This document shows positions 50,323-57,887 of a DNA stretch of 64,000 nt, in pieces. The stretch is from NCBI GenBank assembly GCA_017569305.1, contig CP069418.1:1550001-1614000 (forward strand). The letters are read 5' to 3'. This DNA is from Clostridiales bacterium FE2011. Lineage in GTDB: Bacteria > Bacillota > Clostridia > Christensenellales > Aristaeellaceae. Position numbers and translations under genes: made by a program. The notes under the pieces were generated by a model, which had not been told where the DNA came from, made no database searches, and saw only the letters and a list, made by a program, of their open reading frames with translations. Each line of letters starts with the position of its first letter. The first letter of the stretch is position 1.

Positions 50323-52557
50323 ATGGAACAGCTTGAGGCGACCATCCAGGGTACCGTTTTCCGGAATGAGGAAAACGGCTGGTCCGTCCTGACCGTCCGT
50401 TCCGGCCGGTCAGAGATTACCGTGGTCGGCTCCCTGCCGGAGCTGAGTCCCGGTGAACAGGCTGTTTTTTCAGGCGACTGGATAGAACATCGTACCTACG
50501 GCCGCCAGTTTCACTGTGTCTCCTGCGAACTGAAAACGCCCACAACCCTCCTGGGGATTGAGCGATTCCTCGGCAGCGGCCTGATCCACGGTGTGGGTCC
50601 GTCCACTGCCCAGCTGATTGTTGAAGCCTTCGGGGAAGAAACCCTTGTGGTTCTCTCCGAGCATCCGGAGCGCCTGAGCGAGGTTCGCGGCATCGGCAAA
50701 AAGCGAGCCATCATGATTGCCGAAAGCTTCCGGGAGCAGCAGAGCACCCGGCGCGCCATGGTCTTCCTTCAGTCCTACGGTATTTCCCCTGCCCTGGCCA
50801 TCCGGATCAGCCGGCATTACGGCGACCGCACCCCGGAAATCGTCCGGGAGAATCCTTACCGCCTGTGCGATGACCTGGAAGGCGTGGGGTTCAAAACCGC
50901 GGACCGCATCGGTCTGTCCCTGGGCATTCCGCCCGACAGTGAAAACCGCGTCAAATCCGCCATGACCTATATCCTGCGGGATGCTGCCGCTGCTTCAGGT
51001 CATGTTTACCTGCCGGAAACGGAGCTCTGTTCCGCCTCCGCCTCGCTGCTCAACGTGCCGCTCACCCTTTGTCAGCAGGCACTGCGCAGCATGCTTGTTT
51101 CCGGCGCGCTTCATTCCGAAACGGATGAAGCGGCAGAAAACCGCCGGGTTTACCTGCCTTATTACCGTTACGCGGAGCAGGAGGTCGCCCTCATGATCCG
51201 CCGCCTGATGGTTGCCATTACACCCGACAAATACGCCGGTGTTTCCCGGGCGATTTCGTCCTTTGAAAAACGCCGGAACATCACCTTCTCCCCCACCCAG
51301 CGCCAGGCCATTGCCGGTGCGCTGGAAAACGGTGTCTTTGTAATTACCGGCGGCCCCGGCACAGGCAAAACCACGATCATCAACTGCATTCTGGAGCTGC
51401 TCTCGAAGGATAACGAGACGGTTCTTTGCGCCCCTACCGGCCGCGCCGCCAAACGGATGAGCGAGGCCACCGGCGCAGAAGCGCGAACCATTCACCGCCT
51501 GCTGGAATACAGCGGTGAGCAGGGCGCCTTCACCCGCACGGATGACAACCCGCTGGAAGCGGACTGCGTCATCGCGGATGAAACCTCCATGATCGACCTG
51601 GTCCTGATGCGCGCCCTGCTGAAGGCCATCCGCCCCGGCACCCGCCTGATCCTCGTCGGCGACGCGGATCAGCTGCCCAGCGTCGGCGCGGGCAACGTGC
51701 TCGGCGATATTCTCGACAGCGGTGAAGTGCCTTGTGTCCGCCTTACGGAAATCTACCGCCAGAGCGGGGAAAGCCAGATCGTCGTGAACGCCCACCTGAT
51801 CAATAACGGACAAATGCCGGTACTTAACGGCAAAGGCACGGATTTCTTCTTTGAGCGTAAAACCGCCCTGGCCGACGCAGCCCAGAGCATCACGGCCCTG
51901 GTCACTTCCCGGCTGCCCGGTTATCTGCATTATCCGGAAGAGGAGCGTCTCTCCCTTTCCGTCCGGAACATCCAGGTTCTTGCTCCCTCCCGCAAAGGAG
52001 AATGCGGCGTCAACAGCCTCAACCTCCGCCTGCAGGAAATGCTCAACCCGCCCGCCTCGGACAAGCCGCAGCTGCAATGGGGAGAAACCATATTCCGTCT
52101 GGGAGACAAGGTCATCCAGACCCGGAATGATTACCGTCTTCCCTGGCGCCGGGAAACCTCCGCCGGCATTGAGGACGGTGCCGGTGTGTTCAACGGCGAT
52201 ATCGGCTTCATCATCGACGTGGATCCGGAAAACCATATGCTTACCGTCCGCTTTGATGAGGAGCGGGAAGCCACCTATGAATCCGGAGACCTGGAAGACC
52301 TGGAGCCCGCCTACTGCCTCAGCGTGCATAAATCCCAGGGCAGTGAGTTCCCGGTGGTCGTCATGCCCGTGACCCCCGGACCGCCTATGCTGCTCACCCG
52401 CAACCTGCTTTATACTGCCCTGACCAGGGCCCGCAGCCTCGTGGTGCTGGTCGGCACCGAGGCCGTGATCCGCCGCATGGTGGAAAACGATCATGTGATC
52501 TGCCGCTACACCACCCTGGCCCGCCGGCTGATCGAAACCCGGGAGCTTGTACAATGA
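50323..52557 (+). CDS. recD2: ATP-dependent DNA helicase RecD2
   Basis: RecD2 is a 5' to 3' SF1B helicase acting without RecBC in repair and replication restart. The 744-residue protein has the N-terminal OB region (MEQLEATIQGTVFRNEENGW), a HhH segment (GSGLIHGVGPSTAQLIVEAFG, EVRGIGKKRA), and the motor: Walker A ITGGPGTGKTTIIN, CAPTGRAAKRM, DETSMIDL, LVGDADQLPSVG, ITEIYRQ-like LTEIYRQS, and C-terminal YCLSVHKSQGSEFP with TALTRAR. All helicase motifs look intact. ATG 50323 follows TGGAG. It is coupled to comF (ATGA). Confidence 0.96.
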   Translation: MEQLEATIQGTVFRNEENGWSVLTVRSGRSEITVVGSLPELSPGEQAVFSGDWIEHRTYGRQFHCVSCELKTPTTLLGIERFLGSGLIHGVGPSTAQLIVEAFGEETLVVLSEHPERLSEVRGIGKKRAIMIAESFREQQSTRRAMVFLQSYGISPALAIRISRHYGDRTPEIVRENPYRLCDDLEGVGFKTADRIGLSLGIPPDSENRVKSAMTYILRDAAAASGHVYLPETELCSASASLLNVPLTLCQQALRSMLVSGALHSETDEAAENRRVYLPYYRYAEQEVALMIRRLMVAITPDKYAGVSRAISSFEKRRNITFSPTQRQAIAGALENGVFVITGGPGTGKTTIINCILELLSKDNETVLCAPTGRAAKRMSEATGAEARTIHRLLEYSGEQGAFTRTDDNPLEADCVIADETSMIDLVLMRALLKAIRPGTRLILVGDADQLPSVGAGNVLGDILDSGEVPCVRLTEIYRQSGESQIVVNAHLINNGQMPVLNGKGTDFFFERKTALADAAQSITALVTSRLPGYLHYPEEERLSLSVRNIQVLAPSRKGECGVNSLNLRLQEMLNPPASDKPQLQWGETIFRLGDKVIQTRNDYRLPWRRETSAGIEDGAGVFNGDIGFIIDVDPENHMLTVRFDEEREATYESGDLEDLEPAYCLSVHKSQGSEFPVVVMPVTPGPPMLLTRNLLYTALTRARSLVVLVGTEAVIRRMVENDHVICRYTTLARRLIETRELVQ

Positions 52558-53258
52558 GCCCCCGCCCTTTCGAAACCTGGCTGTTCGGCAAGTGGGGGCC
52601 GCTTGAAAAAGCCCTTGCCCGCTGGGGAAAAGACGTCATCTGGCCCGAGGATGCCCTCTGCTGTGTCTGCGGCAGGGTAACAGATAAGGACGGTCTCTGT
52701 GCCTACTGCCGGGAATCCCTGGAGCATGACGGCTTCTTTTTCGCCTGGGAACGTTCCGATCCGGATCCTGATCTACCTGTCTGGTCCCTCCGTCCGCATG
52801 AAGGCATTCCCCGGGAACTGGTGATCCGACTCAAATACGGTGCGGAAGCACGTGCCGCCCGCATCCTTGCAAGCCTGCTCCTTCCCCTGCCGGATGACGT
52901 GGTTTTCCCGCCGGACACGGTTGTCACCTGGGTCACCATGCCGGAATCCCGCCGCCGGGAGCGAGCCGTCGATCACGGCCGCCTGCTGGCGGAAGCCTTC
53001 GCGGAAAAGCTGTCCCTGCCCTGCAGGCAGCTGCTGCTTCGGCGTGACCGCCGGGAAAAGCGCCAGGTAGGACTGAATGAAAAAGAGCGCGCCGCCAATC
53101 TGGCAGGCGCTTTCACACCCAAAGAAAAGATCACTTTTCCGGTACTCATCGTGGACGATGTGCGCACCACAGGCACCACTCTCTGCCGCTGTGCGGAAGC
53201 CCTGCGATCCGGCGGCGCGGAAAAGATTTTCGGTCTGACCGTCACCGCCCGAAAATAA
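52554..53258 (+). CDS. comF: ComF family phosphoribosyltransferase-like protein
   Basis: ComF proteins take part in natural transformation, with a role in ssDNA handling. The 234-residue protein has an N-terminal four-Cys zinc finger (ALCCVCGRVTDKDGLCAYC), then a PRTase domain with VLIVDDVRTTGTTLCRCAEAL and RRDRREKRQVGLNEKERAANL. The start overlaps the end of recD2. Other competence genes are outside the window. Confidence 0.93.
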   Translation: MSPRPFETWLFGKWGPLEKALARWGKDVIWPEDALCCVCGRVTDKDGLCAYCRESLEHDGFFFAWERSDPDPDLPVWSLRPHEGIPRELVIRLKYGAEARAARILASLLLPLPDDVVFPPDTVVTWVTMPESRRRERAVDHGRLLAEAFAEKLSLPCRQLLLRRDRREKRQVGLNEKERAANLAGAFTPKEKITFPVLIVDDVRTTGTTLCRCAEALRSGGAEKIFGLTVTARK

Positions 53259-53288
53259 TTGACATATAAGCCCTTTCGGCAGTATTAT
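53259..53288 (+). promoter_or_regulatory. Promoter for aspartate kinase
   Basis: TTGACA at 53259-53264, 18-base spacer, TATTAT at 53283-53288; it begins inside the comF stop codon region. Confidence 0.72.
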
Positions 53289-53481
53289 ATACGTTGGTCT
53301 GTTGCGATCAGGCGAACGTTTTTTGACGTTCAGCTCTCTTCATAACAGCCAATAGTATTGAATTCCGAATTCCACGTTTAAAAGGATTTTGTTTAAATCC
53401 GTGTCGGTATTCACTATGATCCCTGGGAAGTATTCGTCATCCTGAGCGTATGTGTCAGGAAACTTTCCGCCGCAGCGGATC
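53289..53481 (+). promoter_or_regulatory. Long leader of the aspartate kinase gene
   Basis: About 190 bases with a GAACGT-TTTTTG-ACGTTC hairpin (53312-53329 region), a copy of GTCATCCTGAG (53436-53446) that recurs at 54975, and a TCCTGA/TCAGGA pair. I looked for a lysine riboswitch and did not find its conserved blocks, nor a terminator in front of the gene. Confidence 0.45.
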
Positions 53482-53513
53482 ATTCTGAATTCTGAATTCT
53501 GAATTCTGAATTA
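53482..53513. repeat. AATTCTG heptamer tract before aspartate kinase
   Basis: Four near-perfect ATTCTGA units ending 6 bases before GGAGG. Confidence 0.85.
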
Positions 53514-53532
53514 GTATTTGGAGGTTTGCCCT

Positions 53533-54855
53533 GTGCTTGAATGTATCGTGACAAAATTCGGCGGCAGCTCGCTGGCCAATGATGAACAGTTCCGTAAGGT
53601 TCGCAGCATTCTGGAGCTGGAACCCACCCGTCGCTACCTGGTCCCCAGCGCTCCCGGCAAACGCTTCAAGGAAGACGATAAAGTCACTGACCTGCTGTAT
53701 CAGTGCTATGACCTTGCCTGCGAAGGCAAATCCATCGCGGAGCCTTTTTCCCGTATCCGGGATCGCTATCTGTCCATCGCCCGCGCTCTGCACCTGAAAG
53801 TGGATATCAACTCCAAACTGGACGAAGTGGAGCAGGGTATCTCCTCCGGCAAGGGCAAGGACTGGTGCGCCAGCCGCGGTGAATACCTCTGCGGTATCCT
53901 GATGGCTGACTACCTGGGATGGCGTTTCGTGGATCCCATTGACGGGATTTTCTTCAACGATAACGGCACCCTGGATGATGAGAAGACCCAGGAAAAGCTC
54001 TCTGCCCTCCTTGCGGACGGCGAGCCTGCTGTTGTGCCCGGTTTCTACGGTTCCAAGGCAAACGGTGAAGTCTGCACCTTCTCCCGCAGCGGCAGCGATA
54101 TCACCGGTGCTCTGGTGGCCCGTGCGGTGAATGCCGATGTGTATGAAAACTGGACCGACGTTTCCGGTTTCCTGATGGCGGATCCCCGGATCATCGAAAA
54201 CCCGGCGGAAATTTCCTCCATCACCTACAAGGAGCTGCGGGAGCTGAGCCACATGGGTGCTTCCGTCCTTCATGAGGACGCGATGTTCCCGGTACACAAG
54301 GCCGGCATCCCCACCAATATCCGTAACACCAACAAGCCGTATCATCCCGGCACCATGATCAGCAAGAACGCTCCCAATGAGATTTCCGTTCCCACCATCA
54401 CCGGTATCGCCGGTCACAAGGGATACAGCGTTATCTCCATTGAAAAGAGCATGATGAACAGCGAAGTCGGTTTCGGCCGCAAGGTGCTGCAGGTGCTTGA
54501 AAACTACGGCGTGTCCTTTGAACATATGCCCACCGGTATCGACAGCATGTGCGTTGTGGTGAACAGCGCCACCCTGGAGCCTCATCGGGCCGATATCCTT
54601 AAGGAGATCGAGAACCTGGTGGACGGCAGCGGCAGCGTCTCTGTCAGCGACAACATGTCCATCATCGCCACCGTCGGCCGCGGCATGGTGCATAACTGCG
54701 GTACCGCCGCCCGTCTCTTCTCCGCCATGAGCCGTGCCCGCATCAACGTGCGGATGATCGACCAGGGCTCCAGCGAGCTGAGCATCATCGTCGGCGTCAA
54801 CGACAACGACTTTGAAGCCACCATCCACGCCATCTACCACGAGTTCGTGGGATAA
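53533..54855 (+). CDS. lysC: Aspartate kinase
   Basis: First step of the lysine/threonine/methionine pathway. The 440-residue protein has the kinase signature VTKFGGSSLAN, the catalytic stretch GSDITGALVARAVNADVYENWTDVSG, ADPRIIENPAEI, and two C-terminal ACT domains (TGIAGHKGYSVISIEKSMMN; SIIATVGRGMVHNCGTAARL) that normally bind amino-acid inhibitors. The start is GTG 53533, 8 bases after GGAGG. Terminator follows. No other pathway gene is adjacent. Confidence 0.95.
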   Translation: MLECIVTKFGGSSLANDEQFRKVRSILELEPTRRYLVPSAPGKRFKEDDKVTDLLYQCYDLACEGKSIAEPFSRIRDRYLSIARALHLKVDINSKLDEVEQGISSGKGKDWCASRGEYLCGILMADYLGWRFVDPIDGIFFNDNGTLDDEKTQEKLSALLADGEPAVVPGFYGSKANGEVCTFSRSGSDITGALVARAVNADVYENWTDVSGFLMADPRIIENPAEISSITYKELRELSHMGASVLHEDAMFPVHKAGIPTNIRNTNKPYHPGTMISKNAPNEISVPTITGIAGHKGYSVISIEKSMMNSEVGFGRKVLQVLENYGVSFEHMPTGIDSMCVVVNSATLEPHRADILKEIENLVDGSGSVSVSDNMSIIATVGRGMVHNCGTAARLFSAMSRARINVRMIDQGSSELSIIVGVNDNDFEATIHAIYHEFVG

Positions 54856-54867
54856 CGATGTTACAGC

Positions 54868-54905
54868 AAGCCTGCGGAAGCATTCTGCTTCCCGCAGGCT
54901 TTTTC
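54868..54905 (+). terminator. Aspartate kinase terminator
   Basis: AAGCCTGCGG-AAGCA / TGCTT-CCCGCAGGCTT hairpin (one bulged C) and T-run. Confidence 0.88.
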
Positions 54906-54919
54906 TTTTTCATGACTTC

Positions 54920-54949
54920 TTGCCGAAAAAACCTGTAATGTTATATAAT
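54920..54949 (+). promoter_or_regulatory. Promoter for the rfbD-like gene
   Basis: TTGCCG, 18-base spacer, TATAAT. Confidence 0.68.
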
Positions 54950-55028
54950 TACAACATCCCGTTACCGCTGATTTGTCATCCTGAGTGACTATGTGGTAAA
55001 CTCAATACAATAAAGTAAATCAATCCTT

Positions 55029-55063
55029 TAATTCTGAATTCTGAATTATGAATTCTGAATTGA
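55029..55063. repeat. AATTCTG/AATTATG heptamer tract before rfbD
   Basis: Four to five units ending in the leader just before the rfbD ribosome binding site; a GTCATCCTGAG copy lies ~45 bases upstream, as in the aspartate kinase leader. Confidence 0.82.
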
Positions 55064-55080
55064 ATATGGGGGTGCCTGGA

Positions 55081-55935
55081 ATGAAGGTTCTTGTAACCGG
55101 ATACGCTGGTCAGCTGGGCTGGGATACCGTACGCCAGCTGGAAGCCCGGGGCATTGAATGCCGCGGTGTCGACATGCAGGATTTTGACCTGACAGATGGT
55201 CAGGCCGTCAAAGACTATGTCCAAAGCTACCGTCCCACCGCCATTGTCCACTGCGCCGCCTATACCGGTGTGGACAAAGCGGAATCACAGCCGGAAATCT
55301 GTGCTGCTGTCAACGGCATGGGCACCGTCAACATCGTCCGTGCCGCGCTGAGTGTCGGCGCAAAGCTGGTCTTCATCTCTACGGACTATGTCTTCCCCGG
55401 CACCGGGGATCAGCCCTTCAAAATTGACGATCCCTATGGACCCCTGAACGTCTACGGCATGAGCAAGGTTCAGGGAGAGGATGCCGTCCGTTCCCTGATG
55501 ACCCGCTACTTCATTCTTCGTACCAGCTGGGTTTACGGCAAGAACGGCCGCAACTTTGTCCGCACCATGCTGCACCTGGGCAAGGAAAAGAAAGAGATCC
55601 GCGTGGTCAATGACCAGATCGGTTCTCCCACCTATTCCCGGGATCTGGCCCGCGTCATCTGCGACGTGCTGTCGACAGAAAAGTACGGCATCTACCACGT
55701 CCGCAACGAGGGTTTCCTCTCCTGGTACGATTTCGCGAAGATGATTATGGAAAAGGCCGGTCTCCCCTGCAAGGTGATCCCGGTTCCTTCTTCCGAGTAT
55801 CCCACTCCCGCGAAGCGGCCCCTCAACTCCCGTCTGGACGGTTCCAAACTCACCGAGGCAGGCTTCGCGCCCATGCCCTCCGTTGAAAACGCCCTGGATC
55901 GTTACCTGGATGAGATCAAAGACGAGAACTGGTAA
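55081..55935 (+). CDS. rfbD: dTDP-4-dehydrorhamnose reductase family protein
   Basis: RfbD/RmlD makes dTDP-L-rhamnose for cell-wall polysaccharides. The 284-residue SDR-type protein has MKVLVTGYAGQLGWDTV (GxxGxxG), the strand FDLTDGQAVKDY, HCAAYTGVDKAE, STDYVFPG and YGMSKVQGE with the YxxxK pair, and the late RPLNSRLDGSKL. ATG 55081 follows GGGGGTGCCTGGA; earlier codons are repeat DNA. No rfbA-C genes are in the window, so the nucleotide-sugar substrate is inferred. Confidence 0.9.
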   Translation: MKVLVTGYAGQLGWDTVRQLEARGIECRGVDMQDFDLTDGQAVKDYVQSYRPTAIVHCAAYTGVDKAESQPEICAAVNGMGTVNIVRAALSVGAKLVFISTDYVFPGTGDQPFKIDDPYGPLNVYGMSKVQGEDAVRSLMTRYFILRTSWVYGKNGRNFVRTMLHLGKEKKEIRVVNDQIGSPTYSRDLARVICDVLSTEKYGIYHVRNEGFLSWYDFAKMIMEKAGLPCKVIPVPSSEYPTPAKRPLNSRLDGSKLTEAGFAPMPSVENALDRYLDEIKDENW

Positions 55936-55957
55936 AAAACAGGCAATGAAATATATA

Positions 55958-55985
55958 CAGCACTTTGGGCAGTTCCAAAGTGCTG
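55958..55985 (+). terminator. Hairpin after rfbD
   Basis: CAGCACTTTGG / CCAAAGTGCTG perfect 11-bp stem; the T-run is poor. Confidence 0.65.
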
Positions 55986-55992
55986 CTTTGGT

Positions 55993-56021
55993 TTGACAGG
56001 AAGCATCCACCTTAGTATGAT
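55993..56021 (+). promoter_or_regulatory. Promoter for the 56083 gene
   Basis: TTGACA, 17-base spacer, TATGAT. Confidence 0.85.
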
Positions 56022-56082
56022 CATTTCAATCGCATATAAAGAGAATATCCACTTATCAAATCACTGACGGAGGCATGCAACG

Positions 56083-56814
56083 ATGAAAGAAGCAGGAAGC
56101 ATAAACCTGTATCAGCAATTTATTGTCGAAGTTTTCAGTTTTATCAGATCGACAAATCTTTCATATAATCACATCAAACAACCAACAGATAACAATACAA
56201 CAACAGTTAAGTGGTCGAGTGGCGGATTAAACATGACGCCCCTGGGAAGCTATGAGCCTGCTCGCTATTCTGATTCATTAGTATCAAACTATCGTCGTGC
56301 AAAAATCTGTATGTCCCTCCCGAAACAGACAAAAACTGTATATGAGTATCATCTTAATGCAGATGGAAAATGTATAGCGGCACTATTACATAACCAGGAT
56401 GAACATATACCTAATGGGGGGCTATACTATTACGAGGTATACTATTATGGCAGAATAGCATCAACAGACTTTTATTGTTACTATAGTTCTTCTGATGATA
56501 CCAAACGAAATCCAGACTATATATATGCATATTCTCATTATATTAATGACATCCCCACACTGTCATTAATATACGATCAGCTCAATGATCAATATGAACT
56601 GCATGCAGATCATATTGGTGCTGACAATACCGTCCTTTCAAGCGATGAATATAATATCTGTCCTGTAGAAAACTCCTTTCCCGAAAGCGATCCGCCCATA
56701 AGTGAAATGATGGTTAATTTAGCAAGTATTTATGATCAACTCATACCAAAGGATCAAATGGAGACAATCACAATTAATAGCACTGAATATAGGGTCCTTC
56801 ATACTGAATGGTAA
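56083..56814 (+). CDS. Hypothetical protein, AT-rich, near the RHS locus
   Basis: I do not recognise this 243-residue protein. It has no signal peptide, membrane segment or cysteine-rich site, is acidic and Tyr-rich in the middle (GGLYYYEVYYYG, YCYYSSSDD), and starts with a predicted helix (INLYQQFIVEVFSFIRS). ATG 56083 has a good Shine-Dalgarno site (GACGGAGG), and a promoter is present, so it is very likely expressed. It is convergent to the RHS immunity candidate and shares the AT-rich composition of the RHS region, which suggests joint transfer. A second immunity protein is possible but unsupported. The 128 bases after it show nothing. Confidence 0.65.
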   Translation: MKEAGSINLYQQFIVEVFSFIRSTNLSYNHIKQPTDNNTTTVKWSSGGLNMTPLGSYEPARYSDSLVSNYRRAKICMSLPKQTKTVYEYHLNADGKCIAALLHNQDEHIPNGGLYYYEVYYYGRIASTDFYCYYSSSDDTKRNPDYIYAYSHYINDIPTLSLIYDQLNDQYELHADHIGADNTVLSSDEYNICPVENSFPESDPPISEMMVNLASIYDQLIPKDQMETITINSTEYRVLHTEW

Positions 56815-56942
56815 GAATAATAGAGGACAGGCTCTGGGAACACTTTTCGTATCTGTTACATCTATCTGTATATATGGAAAAAGTGGGCAAAGAATAGGTT
56901 TCTCTACCTGGACAATTCCTAGTTGAGTTCCTCAGTCTCCTA

Positions 56943-57869
56943 CTATAAGTCCTTGATGGGTATCATCTTTGATTCTTTTGAGTGTGGTACTAATAAATAG
57001 TTCCCCGAACCACTTATTTTTACATAGTAGATATAATTTGATTCTTTATACTCATATATCTGCTTGATATCTTGGTATAAAGATAACAACTCTATTTTTG
57101 TCTCTTCACCTGTACGCAACATTATTCCTGCAATACTATTGTCACCTGATACAAACGTCCTTTCAATCATTGATTCATTTTCATATACTTTTTTCATTGT
57201 ATTAAAGTCGTTCACATAATAGATTTTATAGCTTTTCCATCCAGATAACGCTACAAATTTATCTCCCTTTGGAGTTTCTACAAACCATTCTGCTTTTTCT
57301 GTGAAATCATATGCTTCTATTTCAATAGCATTAGGAAAATCCAAGCCTGTCTTATCAACGTTTCCTTTGTTTTCTGTATTAAACAACAATTGTAATTCTA
57401 CACACGTCGTTTTATATTTATTAGATGTAATACGACTAAATACAACAAATAGCTTTGAATTGAAATATGTAATGTACGAACAGTTTCCATCACTTGTCTT
57501 ATATATACTTTTTACTATGTTTCTATCAGGATCAATGTAATATATTGTATCATGACATCCAACTAACAAAGTGTTTGTATTTGATATATATACCGCTTTA
57601 GGAGTAAACCAACTCGAAAACTTGTATCGAAAAAAAGGCTTATTCAGTTGATCAGTTTTATAGACAAGCACTGAACTGGGATATTCAATTACTGCGGTTA
57701 TTTCCGAAGAATCTTCTGAAAAATGCAAATCCACTACCGATTTATTAGCACTTGATAGTATAGATTTGCTTTCAACATCCCACAGAAAAAACTTATTGCT
57801 TTTACTGTAGCACAAAAGCGTATCATTATTAGACAACGCCATATGATATGCATTTTTTATTTTATCCAC
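56943..57869 (-). CDS. Beta-propeller-like protein, candidate RHS immunity protein
   Basis: The 308-residue protein has short beta-rich repeats typical of WD40/propeller folds (KFFLWDVESKSILSS, DTIYYIDPDRNIVKSI, SGSGNYLLVPHSKES) and no signal peptide, so it should be cytoplasmic. It starts 18 bases after the RHS stop codon, with AAAGGATG placed in that gap before GTG 57869; translation may be coupled. A small gene immediately after an RHS toxin end is normally its immunity gene, and the AT-rich composition matches. The family is not one I can name; immunity is inference from position only. Confidence 0.7.
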   Translation of the reverse strand: MDKIKNAYHMALSNNDTLLCYSKSNKFFLWDVESKSILSSANKSVVDLHFSEDSSEITAVIEYPSSVLVYKTDQLNKPFFRYKFSSWFTPKAVYISNTNTLLVGCHDTIYYIDPDRNIVKSIYKTSDGNCSYITYFNSKLFVVFSRITSNKYKTTCVELQLLFNTENKGNVDKTGLDFPNAIEIEAYDFTEKAEWFVETPKGDKFVALSGWKSYKIYYVNDFNTMKKVYENESMIERTFVSGDNSIAGIMLRTGEETKIELLSLYQDIKQIYEYKESNYIYYVKISGSGNYLLVPHSKESKMIPIKDL

Positions 57870-57887
57870 TTATCGTCATCCTTTCTT

